From Bordetella parapertussis (GTDB taxonomy: Bacteria > Pseudomonadota > Gammaproteobacteria > Burkholderiales > Burkholderiaceae_B), in the NCBI GenBank assembly GCA_945882005.1, contig CAMCWG010000015.1, positions 1-21,613 on the forward strand: DNA of 21,613 nucleotides, given 5' to 3'. The notes under the pieces are model-generated. The model saw only the letters and a list, made by a program, of their open reading frames with translations. It ran no database searches and had not been told where the DNA came from. The translations under genes were made by a program, and so were the position numbers. Positions 6,736 to 14,533 of this stretch are shown one piece after another (position 1 is the first letter of the stretch; each line of letters opens with the position of its first letter).

Positions 6736-9291
6736 ATGGGTAGAGCTCTCGGTTTGTTATGTGTATTGGTTGCCTCCTACGCACTGACGCTCCCAGTGTT
6801 GCCAAACTTGATCATCCTAAGTCAGTTGACGATTGCATGGCTGGGTGTCATGGCGTTGTCAGGCATCTTGCTGTCTGTCTCGGCAACCCGATTGCACACA
6901 GAGCGTGCCAACTCTAAATGGTTACGGTACTGCAGGCGAGGGGCCGTTCTGGTCTTTGCTGGACTGCTTATGACAATTTGGGTGGTGTGGCGCGCTGAGC
7001 TTAGGTTGCAGGATCGACTAGATCTGGCCCTTGAGAGCGTTGTTACGCGGGTCGTGTTCCGCATCGAATCGATGGTGCGTGATCAGTCAGACAGTATGCG
7101 CTTTGAGGCGCGTGTCCTTGAACCGGTTCCCTCGGGCGTTCCGCGTGATATTGAAGTATCGTGGCGAGCAGGTTTGGAGGCCGAGCGCATAGAGGTCATG
7201 CCTGGGCAAGTATGGCGTGCTGCGCTTATTTTGCGAACGCCACGGGGTTTGGTCAACCCGCACGGGTTTGATTACGAGGGGCACGCGTTTGCCCGTAACG
7301 TACGGGCACTTGGCCGCGTACGTGGCGTACCGATTTGGCAGCGCGACGAGCCCTGGGGCAGTCTATCGGTTGTCGTGGGGCGGGTGCGGCAAACATTGCG
7401 TGCCCGTATGCGTCAGAACCTTGGTCAAAAACTGTACGCCGCGGTGTTAATCGCGCTAGCTATCGGTGATCAGGATAGCGTTCGGGCTGAGCATTGGCGT
7501 GTTTTTAATCTTACAGGGATCACCCATCTAGTCTCGATTTCGGGGTCGCATGTCACCATGATTGCAGCGATGGGCGGGTGGTTGATGCTCATGGTTGGTC
7601 GACGTTTGCGCTTCAGGCAACGCGCCTTGTGTGAATGGATCCCCGCCCGCGTGTTAGCGGCTTTTGCCTCGGTCGTGGTCGGTTTAGGCTATTGCCTGCT
7701 TGCCGGTTGGGGTGTGCCAGCCAGGCGTACCTTTTTTATGTTGCTCGTAGTGTGTCTTGCGTTGATGCTCAGATTGCCTGTTTCAATGTCGGGCGTGTTG
7801 TGCTTTGCCGCTGGCGCACTTGTCGTGATCGACCCCTGGGCGCCGCTGGCGACTGGATTTTGGTTGTCCTTTGGTGCAGTCGCGGTGCTCTTTAGCGCCG
7901 CCCAAGCGACACTTGCGCACACCGACATGAAGCGCGTTTGGCAGCGGGTATGGATTGCATTATGTGAGGCGACTCGCTTGCAGTGGCTGATCACAATAGC
8001 GATGACACCACCCTTAGCTTTTTTATTTCAACAAGTGTCACTCAGCTCTCCTTTTGCAAACGCGTTAGCCATTCCGGTCGTGAGTTTTATTGTGACGCCC
8101 ATGGCGTTATTGGTGGCGTTGTTGTCAGTCCTGCCGAATGTAGACTTGCTTACGTCTTGGCTAGGCATGTTGGCGCATGCAGCACTGCACGGCGTACTGA
8201 TTCCAATTACCTGGATCGCACAAGCGCCGTGGAGCGCCGTGGACGTTGCAGCGATGCCGTTGGTGTGGCTGGTCATTTCCTTGGCGGGCACGGTCTGGGC
8301 GTTAGCGCCGCTCGGCACACCCGTACGTTGGACTGGGTGGTTTTTAATGCTGCCTGCGCTTGCCTGGCAACCTGAACGGCCTGCACACGGTGATTGGACA
8401 CTGACTGCCATGGACGTCGGTCAGGGTGCAGCTATTTTGGTGCGCACGGCGGGGCATAATCTGTTGTTTGATGTCGGCCCGTCAATGGGACAAACGGATG
8501 CTGGCCAACGCGTTGTTATCCCGTTGCTTAGAGCGCTTGGCGTGCGGGCAATCGATGCAGCCGTCTTGTCTCATGCGGATCTAGACCATACGGGTGGTTT
8601 GGAATCTATCTACGCAGAACATGCGATTCCACTCAGCTATGCATCGTTTGATATTGCGGGTCTTTTGCATGAGCGCTTACGGCGGCGTCGAAGGCGCTCC
8701 GACATGCGGCGCACAGAAAGTTACGATTCTAGCGAGAGCGAACCTACCTTCCTTCGTAATTTGTATGTTCGACGCTGTGAATCTGGCGTGACGTGGCGTT
8801 GGGATGGCGTGACATTTTATTTTTTGCATCCGGGGCAGGCGCAGAATAACGTAGTTGGGGTCAACAAAGTCGGTAAAGGAGCCTCAAAAGTGCGGACAAA
8901 TGCACAGAGTTGCGTGTTGAAAATCAGTGGGTCGCATCACACTGCCTTACTGCCTGGGGACTTACCCGCACAACAGGAGCGTGGTTTGGTGACCCAATAC
9001 GGGGATGTGTTGAATGTTGATGTGGTCGTGGTGCCGCATCATGGGTCTGCCTCGTCGTCGAGCCCTGAGTTTGTCCGCGCGGTCCGTCCTGGACATGCGG
9101 TAGCGTTGGTGGGGTATCGCAATCGCTTCGCGCATCCAGATGGCCAAGTTGAGAGCGGGTGGCGGCGAGCAGGCGCTGCAGTTTGGCGGTCTGATTCCCA
9201 TGGCGCGGTCACGGTCAGCTCGAAGCAAACAGAACTGACAGTCGTAGGTCAACGTGATTTGAACCGTCGCTATTGGCACTCAAAACAGTAA
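6736..9291 (+). CDS. comEC: ComEC/Rec2, DNA-uptake channel protein
   Basis: An 851-residue polytopic inner-membrane protein that carries single-stranded DNA into the cytoplasm during natural transformation. Domains in order: N-terminal transmembrane helices (about 5-85), a DUF4131/OB-like part (about 90-205, with NPHGFDYEGHAF), the multi-helix Competence domain (about 230-520, with THLVSISGSHVTMIA) and a C-terminal metallo-beta-lactamase-like domain from about 558 (MDVGQGAAILV). The last keeps SHADLDHTGG (His613, Asp615, Asp617, His618), LPGDLP and VVPHHGS near 766, so its metal site looks intact. A basic insert, residues 647-659, has six consecutive arginines. No strong Shine-Dalgarno precedes the ATG, and a short inverted repeat (CTGCA/TGCAG) lies at 6704-6716. 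In relatives comEC is often near lolD/tatD. Whether this strain is transformable cannot be told. Confidence 0.94.
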   Translation: MGRALGLLCVLVASYALTLPVLPNLIILSQLTIAWLGVMALSGILLSVSATRLHTERANSKWLRYCRRGAVLVFAGLLMTIWVVWRAELRLQDRLDLALESVVTRVVFRIESMVRDQSDSMRFEARVLEPVPSGVPRDIEVSWRAGLEAERIEVMPGQVWRAALILRTPRGLVNPHGFDYEGHAFARNVRALGRVRGVPIWQRDEPWGSLSVVVGRVRQTLRARMRQNLGQKLYAAVLIALAIGDQDSVRAEHWRVFNLTGITHLVSISGSHVTMIAAMGGWLMLMVGRRLRFRQRALCEWIPARVLAAFASVVVGLGYCLLAGWGVPARRTFFMLLVVCLALMLRLPVSMSGVLCFAAGALVVIDPWAPLATGFWLSFGAVAVLFSAAQATLAHTDMKRVWQRVWIALCEATRLQWLITIAMTPPLAFLFQQVSLSSPFANALAIPVVSFIVTPMALLVALLSVLPNVDLLTSWLGMLAHAALHGVLIPITWIAQAPWSAVDVAAMPLVWLVISLAGTVWALAPLGTPVRWTGWFLMLPALAWQPERPAHGDWTLTAMDVGQGAAILVRTAGHNLLFDVGPSMGQTDAGQRVVIPLLRALGVRAIDAAVLSHADLDHTGGLESIYAEHAIPLSYASFDIAGLLHERLRRRRRRSDMRRTESYDSSESEPTFLRNLYVRRCESGVTWRWDGVTFYFLHPGQAQNNVVGVNKVGKGASKVRTNAQSCVLKISGSHHTALLPGDLPAQQERGLVTQYGDVLNVDVVVVPHHGSASSSSPEFVRAVRPGHAVALVGYRNRFAHPDGQVESGWRRAGAAVWRSDSHGAVTVSSKQTELTVVGQRDLNRRYWHSKQ

Positions 9292-9320
9292 AAATAGCCG
9301 GCTAAAGCGGTTTTTTTTCG
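9290..9320 (+). terminator. Probable intrinsic terminator of comEC
   Basis: Directly after the comEC stop, AGCCG, a 7-base loop and CGGTT form a short stem (one G-T pair), followed by a run of eight T at 9311-9318 and preceded by an A run that can pair with it. The stem is short, so strength is uncertain. Confidence 0.55.
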
Positions 9321-9363
9321 CATGAATTAGGTGACACGCAGGTGTTGGACTCAGCTAAACTCG

Positions 9364-9403
9364 GACTATCAAGAAGAATCAACGACTATCAAGAAGAATC
9401 AAC
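9364..9403 (+). repeat. Perfect 20-bp tandem duplication in the leader of the second Bug gene
   Basis: The unit GACTATCAAGAAGAATCAAC occurs at 9364-9383 and again at 9384-9403 with no mismatch and no spacer. It lies 21 bases before the ATG of the Bug receptor gene, between the comEC terminator and the ribosome-binding site (GGAGA, 9414-9418). It could be a recent slippage duplication, paired operator sites, or part of the untranslated leader. Confidence 0.85.
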
Positions 9404-9424
9404 ATTCAACAACGGAGATACATT

Positions 9425-10387
9425 ATGCGTTTAGCAAAACTGGTTGGCGTAGCGAGTTTAGTAAGTCTTGCGATCGTCCCTGCAGTGTCGGTGCAGGCAC
9501 AGGTGTTTTCTGACAAGCCGATTCAGTACATCATTCCATTTCCACCCGGAGGAGAGTCCGATGTCGTGGCGCGTCTCCAATCTGACATCTCCGCCAAACA
9601 ATTTAAGCAGCCGATGGTTGTCATTAACCGCGCTGGCGCTGGCGGTGCGCTAGTTTGGAGCCAAATGAATACCTACCCAGCAGATGGCACGAACATAGTC
9701 GGCGTGAACATTCCACACATCATGTTGCAGCCTTTGCAGGATGGAACCCAGTACAAAACACAAGACATTAATGCGGTGTATTACTACCATTTCACGCCTG
9801 ACGCGCTGATGGTCTCTGCGGATAGCCCTTACAAAACATACCAAGATTTTGTGGCTGCTGCAAAAAAGAACCCAGGCAAAATGACCTTGGCGGGCTCGGC
9901 CCAGTACTCGGCGAACCACATGGCAACTGAGAGACTAAACAAGCTTGCAGGAGTGAAGGTGAACTATGTCCCATTCAAAGGTACGGGCGACCTGATTTCA
10001 TCACTGATCGGGATGCACGTTGACGGTGCGATGGGATATTTGCCACTTGCGATTCAACAAAAAGCACGCGTCCGTACTCTGGCCGTCGCTACGGAGAAGC
10101 GCCATCCCGCCTTGCCCGATGTTCCTACTTTCAAAGAGTTGGGCTTGAACTGGGTTGACGGCGCCTATCGGGGTATTGGTATGCCTAAGAGCACACCGAT
10201 GGACATCCAGAAGAAAATGTCTGAGTACATGGCGCAATTGAATGCCGATGCGGCGACCAAGAAGCGCTTGGAAGATGGCGGCTTTGTGCTTGTGGACATC
10301 CCACTTGAAAAAATCCCCGCCTTCATGAAAGAAAAAGAGCCATTGGTCATGGAAGATGCACGTAACGCTGGTATGTTGAAAAAGTAA
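9425..10387 (+). CDS. Bug/TctC-family periplasmic solute-binding receptor (second copy)
   Basis: A 320-residue exported binding protein of the same family as the protein at 1555-2568 but clearly divergent from it. The signal peptide spans residues 1-25 with cleavage at VQA|QV. Family hallmarks are IQYIIPFPPGGESDVVARL, VINRAGAGGALVW, SADSPYKTYQDFVAAAKKNPG, VNYVPFKGTGDLISSLIG and GIGMPKSTP. The ATG is supported by GGAGA six bases upstream. The stop codon is directly followed by the ATG of an alpha/beta hydrolase, so the receptor probably shares a message and perhaps a substrate pathway with it. No TctA/TctB genes are present. The ligand is unknown. Confidence 0.93.
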   Translation: MRLAKLVGVASLVSLAIVPAVSVQAQVFSDKPIQYIIPFPPGGESDVVARLQSDISAKQFKQPMVVINRAGAGGALVWSQMNTYPADGTNIVGVNIPHIMLQPLQDGTQYKTQDINAVYYYHFTPDALMVSADSPYKTYQDFVAAAKKNPGKMTLAGSAQYSANHMATERLNKLAGVKVNYVPFKGTGDLISSLIGMHVDGAMGYLPLAIQQKARVRTLAVATEKRHPALPDVPTFKELGLNWVDGAYRGIGMPKSTPMDIQKKMSEYMAQLNADAATKKRLEDGGFVLVDIPLEKIPAFMKEKEPLVMEDARNAGMLKK

Positions 10388-11323
10388 ATGGCAGATATCT
10401 CACCCCGTCTCGAGGCGATTTCGTGCGTGAGCCCTGCGGGGACGCACCGTATGGCGTATTGGGAATGGGGTGATACACATAACCCAGATGTTGTTTTGTG
10501 CGTCCATGGTCTGACACGGACAGGACGCGATTTTGATGTGCTCGCCCAGGCGTTATCGAGCCGTTACCGCGTGGTGTGCCCGGATGTCGTCGGTCGGGGT
10601 CTGTCCGATCGATTAACGCAGCCCATGTACTATGCCGTGCCGCAATACACCAGCGATATGGTGACGTTGATTGGAAGGTTGCAACCGCAACGTCTATCTT
10701 GGGTTGGCACATCCATGGGTGGGTTGATCGGTTTGGCGTTCGCAGGGATTCTGGCCGCTAGCCAATCTCATGCCCCAGCGCTCTTACCTGCACGAACGGC
10801 CACAGCGTTGCCACCAAGTGGGTTGCGTCTAGACCGTTTGGTCTTGAATGATGTTGGCCCGCATATTGAGCCTGCCTCTCTTGTGCGGATTGGGCAGTAT
10901 GTCGGAGAGCCGGTTAGCTTCGACTCCTTTGAGTCGGCGGTGGCGTATGTCAAGCAAACGGCAGCTTCTTTTGGGCCCCATACGGCTGAGCAGTGGGCCG
11001 CGTTGACGCAGCATACGTATATTGAACAGAACGGCAAGTGGGTGAAGCATTACGATTTAGCGCTAGCCGAACCATTTAAAGCGATGACGCCAGAGTCGGC
11101 TGCGCAAGGCGAGGCGATATTGTGGTCCGCGTTTGATTCGGTCAGTTGCCCAACATTGATTGTGCGCGGCAATGATTCCGACTTATTGTCAGAGCAAACA
11201 CTTGTGCAAATGCTTAGCCGTAATCGCAATGCGCAAGCTTTCCGTGTTGCAGGAGTCGGTCACGCGCCAACGCTCATGGCCGACGATCAAGTGAATGTTG
11301 TCAAAAGTTTTTTGAATAATTAG
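10388..11323 (+). CDS. Alpha/beta-fold hydrolase
   Basis: A 311-residue cytoplasmic hydrolase without a signal peptide. The oxyanion-hole motif VHGLTRTGRDFD (about 39-50) is followed by PDVVGRGLSD, the nucleophile elbow GTSMGG with Ser109, an acidic residue in LIVRGNDSDLL (Asp263 or Asp265) and His292 in VGHAPTL, giving a complete Ser-Asp-His triad. The cap region around residues 120-145 holds an Ala/Pro-rich insert that may be flexible. The ATG follows the Bug stop codon with no gap and has no strong Shine-Dalgarno, so it is probably translated by re-initiation. It could be an esterase, an enol-lactonase or a similar C-C or ester hydrolase; the sequence does not decide. Confidence 0.88.
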   Translation: MADISPRLEAISCVSPAGTHRMAYWEWGDTHNPDVVLCVHGLTRTGRDFDVLAQALSSRYRVVCPDVVGRGLSDRLTQPMYYAVPQYTSDMVTLIGRLQPQRLSWVGTSMGGLIGLAFAGILAASQSHAPALLPARTATALPPSGLRLDRLVLNDVGPHIEPASLVRIGQYVGEPVSFDSFESAVAYVKQTAASFGPHTAEQWAALTQHTYIEQNGKWVKHYDLALAEPFKAMTPESAAQGEAILWSAFDSVSCPTLIVRGNDSDLLSEQTLVQMLSRNRNAQAFRVAGVGHAPTLMADDQVNVVKSFLNN

Positions 11324-11346
11324 TGATATCCGGAGTTCTAGGTTGT

Positions 11347-12198
11347 ATGTCTGAGCGATCAAATTTATTTTGCGCTGACCTGCACTGCCATTCGACGGTG
11401 TCCGATGGACTGCTTTCGCCAGACACGGTAGCGCGGCGTGCAAAAGAGCGTGGTGTAACGCTATGGTCCTTGACCGATCACGACGAACTTGCTGGCCAGC
11501 AGCTTGCGAAGCAAACGGCACAAGAAATTGGCATGGACTACCTAGGTGGTGTCGAGATTTCTGTCACGTGGGCTGGGAAGACAGTCCACATCGTTGGTTT
11601 GGGAATTGACCCCGACAACGCTGCGCTGGCAGAAGGTCTACGGATTACTCGTAGCGGGCGGTCAGAGCGCGCGCGACGCATCGGTGAGCGTTTAGCCGAG
11701 CTAGGCATGCCTGGTGCTTTTGAGGGGGCAGCCAGTCTTGCTGGCAACCCTGAACTCATTAGTCGTACGCATTTTGGGCGCTATTTGCATCAGGCTAAAT
11801 TTGTACCGACGGTCCAAACGGCCTTTGATCGTTATCTGCACGATGGTGGTCCGGCACACGAACCGATGCGTTGGGCCGCGTTGGATCAAGCGATTACCTG
11901 GATTAGTCACGCTGGCGGAGTCGCTGTCATTGCGCATCCCGGTCGATATGAATTTACACAAACACAGTTTGATGCCTTCTTTGACGCGTTTAAGGAACTA
12001 GGCGGTCAGGGCATTGAGGTCATCACGGGTAGTCACCATCCAGGGCAATATCAAACCTATGCCGGCATCGCGCGGCAGTATGGGTTTCTCGCGTCGTGTG
12101 GTTCTGATTTTCACGGCCCCGGCGAGGGGCGCTACGATCTCGGCAGTTTGCCGCCGTTACCGAGTGATTTGACCCCGGTGTGGGATGTGTTGACTTAA
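11347..12198 (+). CDS. PHP-domain 3',5'-nucleoside bisphosphate phosphatase / RNase AM (YciV family)
   Basis: A 283-residue PHP-superfamily phosphoesterase. The closest match I recall is E. coli YciV (RNase AM), which removes phosphates from 3',5'-bisphosphate nucleotides and trims 5' ends of RNA. Metal-site motifs are DLHCHSTVSDG (His13, His15, Asp20), LTDHDE (Asp44, His45), GVEIS, the AGGVAVIAHPGRY stretch and GSDFHGPGE. Family-specific text includes HIVGLGID, RIGERLAELGMPGA and RTHFGRYL. The ATG at 11347 is preferred, with GGAG at 11332-11335. A GTG at 11323 is also in frame and overlaps the hydrolase stop, but adds eight residues before the family's usual start. It sits in a tight plus-strand run between the hydrolase and greB. 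Confidence 0.9.
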   Translation: MSERSNLFCADLHCHSTVSDGLLSPDTVARRAKERGVTLWSLTDHDELAGQQLAKQTAQEIGMDYLGGVEISVTWAGKTVHIVGLGIDPDNAALAEGLRITRSGRSERARRIGERLAELGMPGAFEGAASLAGNPELISRTHFGRYLHQAKFVPTVQTAFDRYLHDGGPAHEPMRWAALDQAITWISHAGGVAVIAHPGRYEFTQTQFDAFFDAFKELGGQGIEVITGSHHPGQYQTYAGIARQYGFLASCGSDFHGPGEGRYDLGSLPPLPSDLTPVWDVLT

Positions 12199-12204
12199 GC
12201 CTAT

Positions 12205-12756
12205 ATGAATAAAGCGTTTGTGAAGGAACAAGATGGGGATCAGGACGAGGATCTCCCCGAAGCGCTGGCCCTGCCCAAAGGTACAAAGAACTATTTGACG
12301 CCACAGGGTTATGCAGCGTTGCGCGAGGAACTCGCTCGGCTGATGAACGATGAGCGGCCAGCCATGGTACAGGTCGTGTCGTGGGCAGCCTCTAATGGGG
12401 ATCGCTCTGAAAATGGTGACTATCTCTACGGCAAAAAGCGTTTGCGAGAGATTGACCGCCGCATGCGATTTTTGACCAAGCGCCTAGAGCTTGCTGAAGT
12501 CGTCGATCCCGCGGCGCAAGCTAATCGCGATCAGGTGTTTTTTGGTGCAACAGTTTTGTATGTGAACCAAGAAGGTGAGGAATATCGCGTCACCATTGTT
12601 GGGGTGGATGAAGCGGAGCCGTTGCAGGGAAAAATTAGCTGGGTATCGCCTGTCGCACGCGCGTTGACTAAAAGTAGGGTGGGTGACTTGGTGACGCTAC
12701 GCACCCCCGGTGGGATTGAAGAGCTAGATATTCTAGAAATTAGCTATCCGGCTTAG
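12205..12756 (+). CDS. greB: Transcription elongation factor GreB
   Basis: A 183-residue cleavage factor that rescues backtracked RNA polymerase by stimulating RNA cleavage through the secondary channel. The coiled-coil domain (about 29-100) contains LTPQGYAALREEL, SWAASNGDRSENGDYLY with tip acidic residues near Asp66 and Glu69, and KKRLREIDRRMRFLTKRLE. The C-terminal FKBP-like domain carries VFFGATV, EEYRVTIVGVDEAE, SPVARAL and GDLVTLRTPGG. Those features favour GreB over GreA. Relative to E. coli GreB there is an acidic N-terminal extension of about 25 residues (DGDQDEDLPEA), which I associate with Burkholderiales. It starts six bases after the preceding stop with no clear Shine-Dalgarno. 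Its last 17 bases overlap the tail of the convergent SDR gene. Confidence 0.94.
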   Translation: MNKAFVKEQDGDQDEDLPEALALPKGTKNYLTPQGYAALREELARLMNDERPAMVQVVSWAASNGDRSENGDYLYGKKRLREIDRRMRFLTKRLELAEVVDPAAQANRDQVFFGATVLYVNQEGEEYRVTIVGVDEAEPLQGKISWVSPVARALTKSRVGDLVTLRTPGGIEELDILEISYPA

Positions 12757-13630
12757 TGATTGCGGCCGCATAGCCTTCGCGACTGTCCGGCCATTTAAAT
12801 TCAAATCCTGTTGCAACTAAACGGGCGTTACTGAGCCTTTTGCTGCCGACCATTGCGGGCGCAGGTCCGACCGGTGGGCAGGGGCCTCCGACTTGTTGCG
12901 CCAAGGACTCATAGAGCACCCGCATAGGTAGCGGTGTCGAATCCGACACGACATAGACGGATTCGGCGTGCTTTAGTGCGAGCAGGTGAATCACTGCAGC
13001 AGCAGCATCTTCAACATGGATGCGGTTGACCCAATGGCTTTCTCCGAGCGGTGCAGAGGCTTGTCCAAGGCGCAGACGGTCAAGCAAGAAATTGCGACCC
13101 GGGCCATAAATGCCCGATAGACGCAAACTAATCGTTTGAATCTGATGACTCAGCCCGTAGCTGCTTAACCATTGCTCGGCCTCGCACAGGACTTCACCAT
13201 TAAAACCCTTTGGCGCTGTCGGTGTGTTCTCATCCACCCAGCGATCTTCCTGGTCGCTATACACAGCGGAGGACGAAATAAAAACAACCCGCCTAAGTGC
13301 AGAAGAGGTGCAGGCTTGGACCGTTTGCTGCAATCCGTGCACATAGACCGCTTGATAGTCTGCTGGTGTTCGTGCTCCCGGCGCTGCGGCAAACACAATG
13401 TGTGTGATGTCTTTTGGTAAGGATTGCAAGGTCTCGGTGCGAGTGAAATCTGCACTGAGCCACTGAAAATTTTTGGGCATGGCCTCGGTCGTGAGTGGTG
13501 TCCGACGCAGGCCAATCACTTGTGTGGTGTGAAAGCTGCCCAACTGTTGCGCAAGCCGAATGCCCAAGTCGCCGCAACCCGCGATGAGTATCTTTGCATT
13601 GGCTAAGGCGTCTGCGTTTGCGGACTTCAT
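12740..13630 (-). CDS. YeeZ-like SDR, NAD(P)-binding epimerase/dehydratase-type protein
   Basis: A 296-residue extended-SDR-like protein resembling E. coli YeeZ. A Rossmann motif at residues 18-23 (GCGDLG) follows a beta strand (ILIA). HIVFAAAP marks the end of a later strand, VVFISSSAVYSDQED is the SDR active-site strand with Ser and Tyr, and ISLRLSGIYGPGRNF plus NRIHVEDAAAAVIHLL are typical of the epimerase group. The classical YxxxK is not evident, as in YeeZ, so catalytic activity is uncertain. The ATG at 13630 is chosen because it overlaps the upstream methyltransferase stop (ATGA) and begins just before the Rossmann fold; the frame stays open upstream to 13786 but that part is the methyltransferase in another frame. 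Substrate unknown. Confidence 0.85.
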   Translation of the reverse strand: MKSANADALANAKILIAGCGDLGIRLAQQLGSFHTTQVIGLRRTPLTTEAMPKNFQWLSADFTRTETLQSLPKDITHIVFAAAPGARTPADYQAVYVHGLQQTVQACTSSALRRVVFISSSAVYSDQEDRWVDENTPTAPKGFNGEVLCEAEQWLSSYGLSHQIQTISLRLSGIYGPGRNFLLDRLRLGQASAPLGESHWVNRIHVEDAAAAVIHLLALKHAESVYVVSDSTPLPMRVLYESLAQQVGGPCPPVGPAPAMVGSKRLSNARLVATGFEFKWPDSREGYAAAITKPDS

Positions 13631-14469
13631 GTCGCTTGTGTTCCGACGGTCGGCACAAAGAAACGTTCTTGCAGTTCGGTCAGCCCGATGCGCTCGAGTA
13701 CTGCTTGTAAGCGTGCGGCGGCGACGGGTTTCGGAGGTCCTGTACGTTCGGCGATGATGAGTTCGTTCTTCATCGAATGCTCCCATCCCACCAGTTCGGT
13801 CACGGTGACTTGATACCCATGGGCCTCGAGTTGCAGGCAGCGTAGCGAATTCGTGACCTGGCTGCCAAACTCTCTCGTGTGTAAAGGGTGTCGCCAGATT
13901 TCTGTGAGTGGGTCTTTGAGCTGGGTTGTTTTATGCTTGCGTAAAACGCTCGCGACTTCAGCTTGGCAGCACGGAACCAAAACCATGTAGCGCGCTTGCT
14001 TTGTGAGGCCGAAGCGAATGGCGTCGTCCGTGGCGGTATTGCATGCGTGGAGCGCCGTGACCATATCAATACGATCGCTGATATCTTCGGACGCGATCGC
14101 TTGTGCCACCGTCTGATTCAGGAAGCGCATTTGAGTGAAGCCGAGTTTATTGGCAAGATCCTGTGCGTGTGTGACGAGCTCCGCTCGACTTTCAATGCTG
14201 AGCATCGTGGCTTGCTTCGCGTGGTGTCTGAGATACAAGTCCACCAGAATGAACCCCAGATAAGACTTGCCTGCGCCGTGGTCGACTACGCTGAAATTCG
14301 GGCGCTCAAGCGCAAGCTCTTCCAGTAAGGGCTCGATAAATTGGTGCAGATGATAGACCTGCTTGAGCTTGCGTCGGCTATCTTGATTCAGCTTGCCGTC
14401 GCGCGTCAGGATGTGCAGGGCTTTTAGCAGCTCTGGGGATTGTTCGGGACGGATATCAGGTGCAGTCAT
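13627..14469 (-). CDS. SAM-dependent methyltransferase, Methyltransf_32-like
   Basis: A 280-residue putative methyltransferase. The SAM-binding motif I is VVDHGAGKSYLGFIL (about 61-75), followed by a LSIESRAEL strand for motif II. Further conserved-looking stretches are ALHACNTATDDAI (about 145) and VLVPCCQAEV (about 170), a combination I associate with the Methyltransf_32 family (related to METTL25/GSTCD-type proteins). The PCCQ segment could form part of the active site. Its substrate is not known. The stop overlaps the start of the YeeZ-like gene by four bases (ATGA), so the two form a coupled pair. It starts 64 bases from the divergent HAD gene. The start at 14469 is the first ATG of the frame and gives a plausible N-terminal helical region. 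Confidence 0.82.
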   Translation of the reverse strand: MTAPDIRPEQSPELLKALHILTRDGKLNQDSRRKLKQVYHLHQFIEPLLEELALERPNFSVVDHGAGKSYLGFILVDLYLRHHAKQATMLSIESRAELVTHAQDLANKLGFTQMRFLNQTVAQAIASEDISDRIDMVTALHACNTATDDAIRFGLTKQARYMVLVPCCQAEVASVLRKHKTTQLKDPLTEIWRHPLHTREFGSQVTNSLRCLQLEAHGYQVTVTELVGWEHSMKNELIIAERTGPPKPVAAARLQAVLERIGLTELQERFFVPTVGTQAT

Positions 14470-14495
14470 GGTGCCAGATTATCGTACAAATGCTC

Positions 14496-14508
14496 GGTAC
14501 AATGTACC
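14496..14508. promoter_or_regulatory. 13-bp palindrome between divergent methyltransferase and HAD genes
   Basis: GGTACA, a central A and TGTACC form a perfect palindrome in the 64-base divergent gap (14470-14533). It contains TACAAT, a good -10 match for the plus-strand HAD gene, though no clear -35 element is seen at the right distance. It could be an operator overlapping the promoter. Confidence 0.35.
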
Positions 14509-14533
14509 TATTCTGAATAAAGCGGTAGAGACG

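Noticed and set aside
8028..8411. Minus-strand open frame of 127 codons within comEC.
   Set aside because: Antisense to the conserved membrane domain of comEC, with no recognisable domain.
13631..13786. N-terminal extension of the YeeZ-like SDR, very rich in Arg and Thr.
   Set aside because: It is the methyltransferase coding region read in another frame; the ATGA overlap gives a natural start at 13630.
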